Shown piece after piece: positions 5,879 through 14,561 of a DNA stretch of 17,295 nucleotides. The position numbers and the translations under genes are program-made. The notes below the pieces were generated by a model. It worked only from the letters and a program-made list of their open reading frames with translations, searched no databases and was not told the origin of the DNA. Location: assembly GCA_038198445.1 (NCBI GenBank), contig JBBPZZ010000042.1, forward strand, positions 1-17,295. The letters run 5' to 3'. Source of the DNA: JACDDK01 sp038198445 (lineage in GTDB: Bacteria > Actinomycetota > Rubrobacteria > Rubrobacterales > Rubrobacteraceae). Every line of letters starts with the position of its first letter. Within the stretch, counting starts at the first letter, position 1.

Positions 5879-7335
5879 TTGCTCCGCACGACGGCATGGT
5901 GAGTCTTGTTCTCCAGGGCGAACTTCTCGGCGGTCCCGGAGATGGGGTAGTCGCCATCGAAGCAGGCGCGGCAGAGGCGGTCCTTGGGTTGTTCGGTGGC
6001 GGCGACCATCGCGTCCACGGATAGATAGGCCAGGGTAGTCGCGCCGATCTGTGCCCGGATCTCCTCTACCGTGTAGTTTGCCCCGACAAGCTGATCCGGG
6101 CTGTCCATGTCGATGCCGTAGTAACACGGACCCTGTATCGGCGGCGAAGAGACCCGGAAGTGGACCTCCTTCGCCCCCGCCTCGTAGAGCAACTCCACCA
6201 GCTTGCGGCTCGTGTTGCCCCGCACGATTGAGTCGTCCACGACGACCACGCGCTGACCCTCGATGACCGAGGGCAACGGGTTGAGCTTTAGCCGGATGCC
6301 GAGCTGGCGCATACCGTCCGTCGGCTGGATGAACGTCCGGCCGACATAGCGGTTCTTTATGAGCCCCTCGGCGTAGGGTATGCCGCTCCTCTGCGAATAC
6401 CCGACCGCCGCCATGATCCCCGAGTCCGGCACCGGAATTACCACGTCGGCCTCGACGGGCGCCTCCTCGGCGAGCAACTCTCCCATCCGGTGGCGCGACC
6501 CCGCGACCTCCCGGCCGTCGAAGCGGGAGTCAGGCCTGGCAAAGTACACGTACTCGAAGACGCACAGCGCCCGGCGCGGACTCTCCGAACGGTAGCTCGT
6601 GATCCCATCGTCGTCTATAACGACGACCTCTCCGGGCTCCACGTCCCGCAGGAACTTCGCCCCGATGATGTCCAGGCCGCAAGTCTCGCTAGAGACGGCG
6701 TATCCCCCTTCGATCTCACCGATGCACAGCGGACGGAAGCCATGCGGATCGCGGAAAGCAACGAGCTTGTCCCGGAAGATCATGGCTATCGAGTAAGCCC
6801 CGGAGAGCCGCCGCATGGCCGCGCGGACCGCCTCTCCTACCGAACGCTCCCTCTCCAACTCCCTCACGGCCGCCGCCGCGATGTAGGTCGTGTCAGAGGT
6901 GGAGTTGAACTCGAATCCCTCGTCCGCCAACTCCTTCCGCAACTCCTCCGCGTTTACCAGGTTGCCGTTGTGGGCCACGGCAACGTTCACGTCTCCGCGG
7001 CCGTGGAACTCGGGTTGAGCATTCTCCCAGGAGGCCGAGCCGGTCGTCGAGTACCGGACGTGTCCGAGGGCTATGTGTCCGGCTTCCAGAGATGCGAGTC
7101 GCGGCCCGTCGAAAACTTGCGAGACGAGGCCCATATCCCGCATTGCGGTCGTCCGCTCGCCGTCGGAGATGGCGATGCCCGCCGACTCCTGGCCCCGGTG
7201 CTGAAGGGCGTAGAGTCCGAAGTACGTGCGCTGGGCAAGCTCGCCGGAGAGTGCGCGCGAGTAGAGCCCGAAGACGCCGCACGCCTCCTTCGGCTTGCCA
7301 TCCGTGTCGCGGAAATCTACGTCCAAAGCACTCAC
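5875..7335 (-). CDS. purF: Amidophosphoribosyltransferase (glutamine PRPP amidotransferase)
   Basis: Committed first step: PRPP plus glutamine gives phosphoribosylamine. The protein has 486 residues. A short leader ends at Cys19 (KEACGVFG), the Ntn nucleophile exposed by propeptide removal. The glutaminase domain is about 19-250. The PRPP-binding motif 'VVVVDDSIVRGNTSR' is at 363-377. Cys258, Cys404 (PPIQGPCYYG), Cys455 and Cys458 (CRAC) match the four [4Fe-4S] ligands of the Bacillus-type enzyme. The start is uncertain. GTG at 7335 has AGGA 8 bases upstream, whereas TTG at 7326 has GGAAGG 8 bases upstream and would remove three residues. There is a 10-base gap from the cupin gene, and the stop overlaps the GNAT start. 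Confidence 0.97.
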   Translation of the reverse strand: MSALDVDFRDTDGKPKEACGVFGLYSRALSGELAQRTYFGLYALQHRGQESAGIAISDGERTTAMRDMGLVSQVFDGPRLASLEAGHIALGHVRYSTTGSASWENAQPEFHGRGDVNVAVAHNGNLVNAEELRKELADEGFEFNSTSDTTYIAAAAVRELERERSVGEAVRAAMRRLSGAYSIAMIFRDKLVAFRDPHGFRPLCIGEIEGGYAVSSETCGLDIIGAKFLRDVEPGEVVVIDDDGITSYRSESPRRALCVFEYVYFARPDSRFDGREVAGSRHRMGELLAEEAPVEADVVIPVPDSGIMAAVGYSQRSGIPYAEGLIKNRYVGRTFIQPTDGMRQLGIRLKLNPLPSVIEGQRVVVVDDSIVRGNTSRKLVELLYEAGAKEVHFRVSSPPIQGPCYYGIDMDSPDQLVGANYTVEEIRAQIGATTLAYLSVDAMVAATEQPKDRLCRACFDGDYPISGTAEKFALENKTHHAVVRSK

Positions 7336-7345
7336 CTTCCGGGTC

Positions 7346-7711
7346 CTAGATCCTCTCCAACTCCGCCGTCAACTCGCCGCCCGCGCTGCCCGTATTCACC
7401 GTCGAAGCGGGCTCGAACAATAAGACGTGCGCCTCCTCCTCGGCGACCGGCCGGTGCTCGATGCCACGCGGAACGACGACGAACTCGCCCTCTTCGATCC
7501 AAACGTCCCGGTCCCGGAACTCCATACGGAACCGTCCCTTTACGACCATGAACAACTCGTCCTCATCGTCGTGATGATGCCAGACGAACTCACCGAAGAG
7601 CTTCACCAGCTTGACGTGCTGGCCGTTTAGCTCGCCAACGACCTTCGGCGTCCAGTGCTCATCGAACAGCGCCAGCTTCTCCGCAACGTTGACCTTCTCC
7701 ACGCTACCCAA
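7346..7711 (-). CDS. Small single-domain cupin protein
   Basis: A 121-residue single cupin barrel. Motif 1 is present as 'GEFVWHHHDDEDELFMVVKG' (40-59) with likely metal ligands His45, His47 and Glu52. Motif 2 is present as 'GEFVVVPRGIEH' (75-86) with His86. So the fold and a metal-binding site are well supported; cupins include enzymes and small-molecule sensors, and the substrate is not evident. The TTG at 7711 follows a GGGGGA ribosome site inside purL and overlaps the purL end by 8 bases; a GTG three codons further in is the alternative start. Its place between purL and purF points to co-expression with purine synthesis. Confidence 0.88.
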   Translation of the reverse strand: MGSVEKVNVAEKLALFDEHWTPKVVGELNGQHVKLVKLFGEFVWHHHDDEDELFMVVKGRFRMEFRDRDVWIEEGEFVVVPRGIEHRPVAEEEAHVLLFEPASTVNTGSAGGELTAELERI

Positions 7712-9938
7712 CGTGTCCCCCTTCCGGCGCGTAGCTCTCGAACAGGTCGCGTTCGTAGGCTCTTTTGAGGTCCGACAGCTTCACGTCTATGGCATCTCCG
7801 ACCTTTATACTGTCACCCCCGACCGTACCGATCCAGTCGTATCCTGCGGCCTCACTCAACGCATCTTGCAACTCGTCCCACCGCTCCTCGGGGACCGCAA
7901 CGATGAACGCGCCGGACTCCTCTCCGAACAGGGCAACGTCAGCCCTTCCTCCGCCCTGACCGGCGGTCATGCGTTCGAGTTGGCCCTGCGGGTACTCGAT
8001 GCCAAGACCACCCGCGAGCGCCATCTCCGCAACCGCGACGATCTCCCCTCCGCCCGAGATGTCATGCGCCGTGTCCACGAGCCCGTACTGGACCATCTCG
8101 CGTACCAGATCGGCGGTCTTCTTTTCGGCGCGAAGGTCCGGCTTCGACGGACTACCGGCCACGCGGTCATGCACTATCTCCAGATAGTCCGAGCCAGCGA
8201 GTGAGACGCGAGAGCCGCTCCCGATCACCACCACCATATCCCCCTCGCGCTTGAAACCCGGCGTCGCGTGACGGGTCACGTCCTCGAATACACCTACCAT
8301 ACCGACGGTAGGCGTCGGGTAGATCGCGCCACGGTCCGTCTCGTTGTACAGGCTGACGTTACCGCTCACTACCGGCGTCCCGAACACCTCGCACGCCTCG
8401 GACATCCCCTCAATGCACTCGGCGAGCTGGTAGTAGGGGCCGCGTTTCTCGGGACTGCCAAAGTTGAGGCAGTCGGTGACGGCCACCGGCTCCGCCCCGA
8501 CACACGAGAGGTTACGGTACGCCTCGGCGACCGTCGCCGCCCCACCGCCCCTCGGATCGAGGTAGCAGTGGCGGCCCTTCCCGTCCGTGGTGATGGCGAA
8601 GCCAAGCTTCGTCCCCTTTATCCTCACGACAGCCGCGTCGGCGCCGGGGAGGACGACGGTATCCGTGCCGACCTGGTGGTCGTACTGGGTGTAGATTGAG
8701 CGCCGCGAACAGAGGTTCGGATGAGAGAGCATCTTCAGGAGCGTGGTGTTGTAGTCCTCCGGTGGAGAGAGGTTCGTCAGGTCGAGCGGTTCTATTTCGT
8801 CCAGATATGCCGGTCTTACGACTTCTCTCTCGTAGACCGGGGCGTCGGCGAGGTGTTCGGCGGGAACCGTGCCGACTACTTCGCCGTCGTGTATGACGCG
8901 CAGGTCGCCATGGTCGGCCACCCGCCCGACGATTGCTCCAACGAGACCGTAACGCTCGGCGGCTTCGAGGACTTTATCCACCTTTTTGGGTTCGACTATG
9001 GCGAGCATCCGTTCCTGGGACTCAGAGATCATGACCTCCCACGGCTCCATCCCGGTCTCGCGCAGCGGCACTTTGTCGGTCTCTATCTCGATACCGACGC
9101 CGCCGCTCGCCGCCATCTCGGAGGCGGAGGACGTGATCCCCGCCGCACCCAGGTCCTGCAACGCGACCAGCAGATCGTCGGCCAGCAGCTTCAGGCAGCA
9201 CTCTATGACCATCTTCTCGCAGAATGGGTCTCCGACCTGCACGTTGGAGCGCCTGGACTCAGATTCTTCCGTCAGCTCGTCTGAGGCAAAGGTGGCGCCG
9301 TGGATGCCGTCGCGTCCGGTCTTCGAGCCGATCAGGACGACCAGGTTCCCCTCCCCCGTCGCCCGCGCGCTCATCAAATCCTCGACCCGTATCAGCCCCA
9401 CGCACATCGCGTTGACCAGCGGGTTACCCGAATAGGCCCGCGCGAACTCGACCTCCCCGCCAACGGTCGGCACCCCGACCGCGTTCCCGTATCCCCCGAT
9501 ACCGCGCACGACCTCCCGGAAGAGGTAGCGGTTCCGCTCCTCGTCCAGCGGCCCGAACCGCAGCGAGTTCATCGACGCGACCGGCCGCGCACCCATCGCC
9601 AGGATGTCTCGGATGATGCCACCCACACCCGTCGCCGCCCCCTCGTAGGGCTCGACCGCCGAGGGGTGATTGTGGCTCTCCATCTTGAACGCTAAGGCCC
9701 ATCCAGCCCCCACCTCGATCACGCCCGCGTTCTCACCCGGCCCCTGCAGCACTCGCTCCCCCCTGTTCGGGAAGCGTCTGAGCAGCGGACGGGAGTTCTT
9801 GTAGCCGCAGTGCTCGCTCCACATCACCGAGAACAGCGATAGCTCCAGATAGTTCGGCGCCCGACCCATCAACTCCAGGATGCGGTCGTATTCGAAATCC
9901 GAGAGTCCCAGAGAGCTGTATGTCTCCTGGATGTTCAG
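7704..9938 (-). CDS. purL: FGAM synthase, small PurL subunit
   Basis: ATP-dependent amination of FGAR to FGAM, the fourth step, using ammonia delivered by PurQ in a complex with PurS. It is the short bacterial form, without a fused glutaminase. From a CTG at 9938 it has 744 residues. 'FSVMWSEHCGYKNS' (His43) and 'ESHNHPSA' (87-94) carry the active-site histidines, and 'GAATGVGGIIRD' follows. The only ATG/GTG/TTG starts in frame are at 9872 or 9869. They would cut off 22-23 codons reading 'YSSLGLSDFEYDRILELMGR', which match the conserved N-terminus of Bacillus PurL. The CTG overlaps the purQ stop as CTGA and has GGGAG 7 bases upstream, so I prefer it; the conservative call is 7704-9872. The gene ends by overlapping the cupin gene. 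Confidence 0.95.
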   Translation of the reverse strand: MNIQETYSSLGLSDFEYDRILELMGRAPNYLELSLFSVMWSEHCGYKNSRPLLRRFPNRGERVLQGPGENAGVIEVGAGWALAFKMESHNHPSAVEPYEGAATGVGGIIRDILAMGARPVASMNSLRFGPLDEERNRYLFREVVRGIGGYGNAVGVPTVGGEVEFARAYSGNPLVNAMCVGLIRVEDLMSARATGEGNLVVLIGSKTGRDGIHGATFASDELTEESESRRSNVQVGDPFCEKMVIECCLKLLADDLLVALQDLGAAGITSSASEMAASGGVGIEIETDKVPLRETGMEPWEVMISESQERMLAIVEPKKVDKVLEAAERYGLVGAIVGRVADHGDLRVIHDGEVVGTVPAEHLADAPVYEREVVRPAYLDEIEPLDLTNLSPPEDYNTTLLKMLSHPNLCSRRSIYTQYDHQVGTDTVVLPGADAAVVRIKGTKLGFAITTDGKGRHCYLDPRGGGAATVAEAYRNLSCVGAEPVAVTDCLNFGSPEKRGPYYQLAECIEGMSEACEVFGTPVVSGNVSLYNETDRGAIYPTPTVGMVGVFEDVTRHATPGFKREGDMVVVIGSGSRVSLAGSDYLEIVHDRVAGSPSKPDLRAEKKTADLVREMVQYGLVDTAHDISGGGEIVAVAEMALAGGLGIEYPQGQLERMTAGQGGGRADVALFGEESGAFIVAVPEERWDELQDALSEAAGYDWIGTVGGDSIKVGDAIDVKLSDLKRAYERDLFESYAPEGGHVG

Positions 9939-10597
9939 ACCCCCGCTCCCGCGAACACCGAGCGCAGGATACGCAGCCCTTCATCGGAGCCCAGCACGCT
10001 ATCCGATACACGCTCCGGGTGCGGCATGATCCCAACGACGTTCCGGTCCTCGCTGCACACGCCCGCTATGTCGTTCACCGAGCCGTTCGGGTTCTCCAGA
10101 TAGCGGAGCACCACGCGTCCCTCGTCCTCCAGCCGCGCGATGGTGGCGGTATCCGCGAAGTAGTTCCCTTCGTTGTGCGCCACCGGAAGCGTCAACTCCT
10201 CGCCAACCTCGCACCCGGCCGTCCAGAGCGTGCCGGCCGTCTCGACCCGCACCCGCACCTGGTCGCAGACGAAGCGCATATGCGTGTTGCGGAGGAGCGC
10301 TCCGGGCAACAGGTGAGCTTCCGTTAGGACCTGGAACCCATTGCACACGCCGAGGACGGGGCCGCCTTCGCTGGCAAACTCCTCTAGTGGTCCCATCACG
10401 TTCGCGAAGCGGGCGATGGCTCCGGGGCGGAGGTAGTCGCCGTAGGAGAATCCGCCGGGTACTATGACAGCGTCCACGCCTTTCAGGTCCGCCTCGGCGT
10501 GCCAGAGTTCGACCGGCTCCGCACCCATCAGTTCGATGGCGTGGAGGGCGTCCCGGTCGCAGTTCGCGCCGGGGAAGACGGTCACCCCGATCCTCAC
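9935..10597 (-). CDS. purQ: FGAM synthase, glutaminase subunit
   Basis: Class I glutamine amidotransferase that releases ammonia from glutamine and passes it to PurL. With the GTG at 10597 it has 220 residues. The nucleophile is Cys85 in 'VLGVCNGFQVL', and His193-Glu195 in MPHPER complete the triad. 'VPGGFSYGDYLRPGAIAR' (46-63) is typical. This GTG overlaps the purS stop (GTGA) with GGGAGG 7 bases before it, so it is better than the GTG at 10612, which gives a longer frame. At the other end its TGA overlaps the apparent CTG start of purL. PurS, PurQ and PurL are consecutive, as in other three-part FGAM synthases. Confidence 0.97.
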   Translation of the reverse strand: MRIGVTVFPGANCDRDALHAIELMGAEPVELWHAEADLKGVDAVIVPGGFSYGDYLRPGAIARFANVMGPLEEFASEGGPVLGVCNGFQVLTEAHLLPGALLRNTHMRFVCDQVRVRVETAGTLWTAGCEVGEELTLPVAHNEGNYFADTATIARLEDEGRVVLRYLENPNGSVNDIAGVCSEDRNVVGIMPHPERVSDSVLGSDEGLRILRSVFAGAGV

Positions 10598-10818
10598 CTC
10601 AGGACCTCCCACTCGTACTCCTCAATGGTCGGGTTGGAGAGCAGACGGCGGCACATGGCGTCTACCTCGTCGGCGCTCTCGACCTCCATCTCTATGAGCC
10701 GCCCGATGTGAACGGTCTTCACGCCGCCGAAGCCGAGGGCCGGGAGCGCGCTCCTCACGGCCTCGCCCTGCGGGTCGAGGATGCCGGTCTTGGGACGTAC
10801 CAGGACGCGCACCTTCAA
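10594..10818 (-). CDS. purS: FGAM synthase, PurS subunit
   Basis: A 74-residue structural subunit that bridges PurL and PurQ and helps ammonia transfer; it has no catalytic residues of its own. It shows the family pattern 'VRVLVRPKTGILDPQGEAV' (3-21), a central 'LGFGGVKTVHIGRLIEMEV' stretch and the end 'NPTIEEYEWEV'. Start is TTG at 10818, overlapping the purC stop as TTGA, with AAGGGG 8 bases upstream. An internal GTG two codons on is less likely. Its presence shows that the small-PurL system is used. Confidence 0.95.
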   Translation of the reverse strand: MKVRVLVRPKTGILDPQGEAVRSALPALGFGGVKTVHIGRLIEMEVESADEVDAMCRRLLSNPTIEEYEWEVLR

Positions 10819-11543
10819 TCCATCGTCCCCTTATCCGGGCCGGGGTCGGTTACACGGCGCAGCATCTCCTCGTAAGCTTCTTCGACGCCACCCATGTCGC
10901 GCCGGAAGCGGTCCTTGTCCAGCTTCTCGCCGGTCTCCTTATCCCAGAAGCGGCAGGTGTCCGGCGAGATCTCATCGGCCAGCATCAGGTTGCCTTCCGC
11001 GTCCCGGCCAACCTCTATCTTGAAGTCCACGAGCGTGACGCCCTTCTCGTCGAAGAAGGGGGCCAGTATCTCGTCAACCTTCAACCCAAGCTCCTCGCAG
11101 AACTCCAGGTCTTCGTCGGAGACGCCTAGCTCCCGGAAGTGGTACCAGTTGCACAGCGGGTCGCCGAGAGCGTCGTCCTTGTAGCACAGCTCGACTATCG
11201 GGGCCTTCAGCTTCCGGCCCTCCTCGAAGCCGAGCATCCGCGAGATGGAGCCCGCGGCGACGTTTCGTACGATGATCTCGACCGGCAGCATGTCCAGCTT
11301 CTTCGTCTTTATGCTCGTATCGTCCACCTGCTCGACGAAGTGCGTCGGCACGCCCCTGGACTCCAGGTACTTGAAGAGCGCCGCACTCATGGTCGCGTTC
11401 GTGCGTCCTTTTCCTTCCCACGAGCCGCGCTTCTGGGCGTTGAACGCCGTCGCGTCGTCCTTATAGCGGTGCAGCAGCACACCCTCATCGTCAGTTATAA
11501 AGACCTTCTTCGCCTTGCCCTCGTACATCAGTTCCTCGGCCAT
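10815..11543 (-). CDS. purC: SAICAR synthetase
   Basis: Joins CAIR and aspartate with ATP to give SAICAR, the step after PurE. The protein has 242 residues, the usual length. It begins 'MAEELMYEGKAKKVF' (ATP-binding region) and contains 'RNVAAGSISRMLGFEEG' (93-109), 'VDFKIEVGRD' and the signature 'LADEISPDTCRFWDKETGE'. The ATG at 11543 has GGAAGG 7 bases upstream, within the purB end; only one base separates the purB stop from this ATG. Its own stop overlaps purS. Confidence 0.97.
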   Translation of the reverse strand: MAEELMYEGKAKKVFITDDEGVLLHRYKDDATAFNAQKRGSWEGKGRTNATMSAALFKYLESRGVPTHFVEQVDDTSIKTKKLDMLPVEIIVRNVAAGSISRMLGFEEGRKLKAPIVELCYKDDALGDPLCNWYHFRELGVSDEDLEFCEELGLKVDEILAPFFDEKGVTLVDFKIEVGRDAEGNLMLADEISPDTCRFWDKETGEKLDKDRFRRDMGGVEEAYEEMLRRVTDPGPDKGTMD

Positions 11544-11544
11544 T

Positions 11545-12849
11545 CTAGATCCTTCCTTTCAGCTCTTCGACGCGATCAAATACGACTCCCAGGTTCCTCA
11601 GCGCGTAGGCGGGATCGAAGAGCCCATCCAGGCCCTCGCCGAGCCGCTCGCGTACTTCCCCGTCCTGCTCCAGCAACTCCCGGAAACCGCCCTCGCCCTC
11701 CCACGCCCGCATCGCCGCGCCCTGGACGACCCGATAGGCGTCGTCGCGGCTCATACCGGACTCGACCAGCGCTAGGAGCACGCGCCCCGAGTAGACGATG
11801 CCGCCGCCGAGGTTGAGGTTCTCAAGCATCCGGTCCTTGTGGACCTGGAGGCCGCGCAAGACACGCCCCGTGGTGCGGAGCATGTAAAGGGCAAGGATGG
11901 TAGCGTCCGGCAACACGACGCGCTCGGCGGAGGAGTGGGAGATGTCGCGCTCCTGCCAGAGGGCGTTATCCTCGAAGCCGACCGCCGCGTAGCCGCGCAT
12001 CAGGCGGGCCATTCCGCACAGGCGTTCGGTGAGGATCGGGTTCTTCTTGTGCGGCATCGCGGACGAGCCCTTCTGACCGCGTCCGAACGGTTCGGCTAAC
12101 TCGCGTACCTCGGTGCGCTGGGCGCCACGTATCTCCAGCGCGATCTTCTCCAGCGTGGAAGCCATTATCGCGAGCGCCGCCAGAACCTCTGCGTGACGGT
12201 CGCGCTGCACGATTTGAGTAGAAGCTGGCGAGGAGGACAGACCAAGCTCTTCGCACGTCAGGGCCTCGACCTTCGGGTCCACGTTTGCGTAAGTGCCGAC
12301 GGCGCCGGAGATCTTACCGACGGCGGCGATTTCTCTGGCATGGGTCAGCCGGTACAGGTTCCGCTCCATCTCGAAGGCCCACACGGCGATCTTGTGTCCG
12401 AGAGTCGTTGGCTCCGCGTGGACGCCGTGCGTCCGCCCGACCATCACCGTCTCGCGATGCTCCAGGGACAGGTCAGCGAGAAGACGGGTCAGGCCGCGAG
12501 CTTCGTCGAGGATAAGATCCAACGCGTCACGCAACTGTAGCGCCCCCGCCGTGTCCAACACGTCCGAACTTGTAAGCCCGAAGTGGAAGTGGCGGGATAC
12601 GTCTCCCGCATACTCGGCGACCGTTGAGACGAAAGCTATTACGTCGTGGTTGGTCTCCGCCTCTATCTCCTGGATGCGTTCGACCGTGAAGTCCGCCTTC
12701 TTCGCAAGCTCCTCTACTTCCTCCGACGGAATCTCACCGAGCCTCGCGCGGGCGCGGCAGACGGCGATCTCCACCTTCAGCCAGGCCCGGTACTTGGCCT
12801 CTTCGGTCCAGATCGCACCGATCTCGGGCAGCGTGTAGCGTTCGATCAA
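11545..12849 (-). CDS. purB: Adenylosuccinate lyase
   Basis: Removes fumarate from SAICAR (IMP pathway) and from adenylosuccinate (AMP branch). The protein has 434 residues and belongs to the fumarase/aspartase superfamily. His68 lies in 'ETNHDVIAF', 'TSSDVLDTA' at 93-101, His141 and His144 in RTHGVHAEP, and the superfamily signature 'GSSAMPHKKNP' at 259-269 carries the catalytic serine loop. The start is TTG at 12849, overlapping the purE stop as TTGA, with GGAGG 10 bases upstream. It is followed almost directly by purC. With purA at the head of the operon, both steps from IMP to AMP are encoded here. Confidence 0.97.
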   Translation of the reverse strand: MIERYTLPEIGAIWTEEAKYRAWLKVEIAVCRARARLGEIPSEEVEELAKKADFTVERIQEIEAETNHDVIAFVSTVAEYAGDVSRHFHFGLTSSDVLDTAGALQLRDALDLILDEARGLTRLLADLSLEHRETVMVGRTHGVHAEPTTLGHKIAVWAFEMERNLYRLTHAREIAAVGKISGAVGTYANVDPKVEALTCEELGLSSSPASTQIVQRDRHAEVLAALAIMASTLEKIALEIRGAQRTEVRELAEPFGRGQKGSSAMPHKKNPILTERLCGMARLMRGYAAVGFEDNALWQERDISHSSAERVVLPDATILALYMLRTTGRVLRGLQVHKDRMLENLNLGGGIVYSGRVLLALVESGMSRDDAYRVVQGAAMRAWEGEGGFRELLEQDGEVRERLGEGLDGLFDPAYALRNLGVVFDRVEELKGRI

Positions 12850-13286
12850 GAACCGCCGCCCTCCAACCTATCCGCCAACTCCGGGTCCGAGAGCGCGAGT
12901 ATTTGTGCGGCGAGCACGGCGGCGTTTGCCGCGCCGTTTACAGCCACCGTGGCTACCGGCACGCCGGAGGGCATCTGGACGGTGGCGAGCAGGGCGTCGA
13001 ATCCTCCGAGGGTTCCGGCGGCGACGGGGATGCCGATGACCGGCAGGCTGGTGCGGGCGGCGACGGCTCCGGCCAGGTGCGCCGCCATGCCAGCGGCGCA
13101 GATTATGACCTTGAGGCCGCGCTCGCGGGCGGTCCCGGCGTACTCGGAGACGCCCTCGGGGTTGCGGTGGGCGGATCGGACCTCCATCTCGTACTCTATG
13201 CCGTACTCTTCGAGGCGGGCGGTGCATTTTTCCAGGATGGGCAGGTCGGACTTACTGCCGACGAGGATTCCTACTGCTGGGCTCAA
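12846..13286 (-). CDS. purE: N5-CAIR mutase (class I PurE)
   Basis: Converts N5-CAIR to CAIR. A 146-residue protein with the phosphate and substrate loops 'GILVGSKSDLP' (6-16) and 'VRSAHRNPEGV' (36-46), then 'ICAAGMAAHLAGAVAA' and 'GIPVAAGTLGG'. The His in AGMAAHL is typical of class I enzymes, which need the partner PurK to make N5-CAIR; no purK is seen in this window. The start is TTG at 13286, overlapping the purD stop as TTGA, with GGAGG 4 bases upstream. Class assignment rests on memory of the family motifs. Confidence 0.95.
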   Translation of the reverse strand: MSPAVGILVGSKSDLPILEKCTARLEEYGIEYEMEVRSAHRNPEGVSEYAGTARERGLKVIICAAGMAAHLAGAVAARTSLPVIGIPVAAGTLGGFDALLATVQMPSGVPVATVAVNGAANAAVLAAQILALSDPELADRLEGGGS

Positions 13287-14557
13287 ATGTCCTCCAACTC
13301 TATCGCTTCGAGTGCTATGTCGGTGCGGTACTGCATTCCGTGGAAGTGGATCTGCTCGACCGCCGCGTAGGCGCGCGCCCGCGCTTCTATGATCGTCGGT
13401 CCCGTGCCTACTACGTTCAGGACCCGTCCCCCATCCGTATAGAAGCTGCCATCACGCTCGTCCGTTGCGGCGTGGTAGATGTAGACGCCGGGGGGGATGC
13501 TGTCGAGGCCCATTATCTCATCTCCCGAAGAAGATGATTCGGGGTATCCCTCCGAAGCCAGCACGACGCAAACCGCTTTCTCGGCGGACCAGATGATCTC
13601 GCGTCCGGCGAGGGTCTCGTCATTGCAGGCGAGCATGAGTTCGAGGAGGTCGGTTTCGAGCCTCGGCAGTATCACCTGCGTCTCGGGGTCTCCGAAGCGG
13701 CAGTTGAACTCCAGGGCCTTCGGCCCGTCTTCCGTGACCATGACCCCGGCGTAGAGCAGACCCGTGTACGGCGCCCCGATAAGGGACATCTGCTGCAGGG
13801 TTGGACGTATGATCTCTTCCAGGATCTCCGCGTATGTCGCGGGCTCCATCCACATGAGGGGCGAGTATGCGCCCATGCCTCCGGTGTTCGGTCCCTCGCC
13901 ACCGTCGCCGATGCGTTTGTAGTCCTGGGCCGGCAGGAAGGGCAAAATGTTTACCCCATCCGTCATGACGAAGACCGACGCTTCCCTACCCTCCAAGCAT
14001 TCCTCGATAACGGCCCGTTCGCCCGCCGCGCCGAACTTCCCGGAGAAGACTTCACGCACCGCCTCATCCGCTTCCTCCCGCGAGCGCGCCACGGTCACCC
14101 CCTTGCCCGCCGCCAGCCCATCGGCCTTTATGACGACCGGGTAGTCGCGGCGCGCGCGCAAGTAGGCCAGGGCGGAACCCTCCCGGTCGAACGCCTCGAA
14201 GTCGGCGGTCGGGACTCCGGCGTGGCGCATCAACTCCTTGGAGAAGACCTTCGAGCCCTCTATGCGGGCGGCGGCGCGGGAAGGGCCGAAGATCCGCAAG
14301 TCTTCCTCCCAGAAACATTCGGCGATTCCTCCTATAAGAGGGACCTCCGGCCCGACTACCGTCAGGTCTATCCTGTTCTCTTTCGCGAAGTCCCGCAGGG
14401 CTATGAGGTCGTCGGCGGGGATGTCCACGGTTTGAGCGATGCGGGCGATGCCGGGGTTGCCGGGGGCCGCGTACATCTCCGGCTCTATGTGGCTGGCCGC
14501 CAGAGCCTCGACGAGCGCGTGCTCGCGCCCACCGCTGCCCACTACCATGACCCGCAA
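13283..14557 (-). CDS. purD: Phosphoribosylamine-glycine ligase (GAR synthetase)
   Basis: Joins phosphoribosylamine and glycine with ATP, the second step. The protein has 424 residues. It has the N-terminal loop 'VVGSGGREHALVEAL' (5-19), 'PGNPGIA' (32-38), an ATP-grasp domain with 'VIKADGLAAGKGVTVA' and 'PNTGGMGAYSP', and the metal-site motif 'EFNCRFGDPETQ'. The TTG at 14557 lies 4 bases after the purA stop, with AGGGG or TAGGA as ribosome site; an ATG three codons in is the alternative. The stop overlaps the purE TTG. Confidence 0.96.
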   Translation of the reverse strand: MRVMVVGSGGREHALVEALAASHIEPEMYAAPGNPGIARIAQTVDIPADDLIALRDFAKENRIDLTVVGPEVPLIGGIAECFWEEDLRIFGPSRAAARIEGSKVFSKELMRHAGVPTADFEAFDREGSALAYLRARRDYPVVIKADGLAAGKGVTVARSREEADEAVREVFSGKFGAAGERAVIEECLEGREASVFVMTDGVNILPFLPAQDYKRIGDGGEGPNTGGMGAYSPLMWMEPATYAEILEEIIRPTLQQMSLIGAPYTGLLYAGVMVTEDGPKALEFNCRFGDPETQVILPRLETDLLELMLACNDETLAGREIIWSAEKAVCVVLASEGYPESSSSGDEIMGLDSIPPGVYIYHAATDERDGSFYTDGGRVLNVVGTGPTIIEARARAYAAVEQIHFHGMQYRTDIALEAIELEDI

Positions 14558-14561
14558 GGTC

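Noticed and set aside
5879..6127. Upstream extension of the GNAT reading frame
   Set aside because: It falls inside purF, and the translated part is Arg/Gly/Pro-rich with no GNAT similarity.
6490..7551. 353-codon open frame on the plus strand
   Set aside because: It lies antisense to purF and the cupin gene, shows no domain and is Arg/Pro-rich, as expected for a shadow in high-GC DNA.
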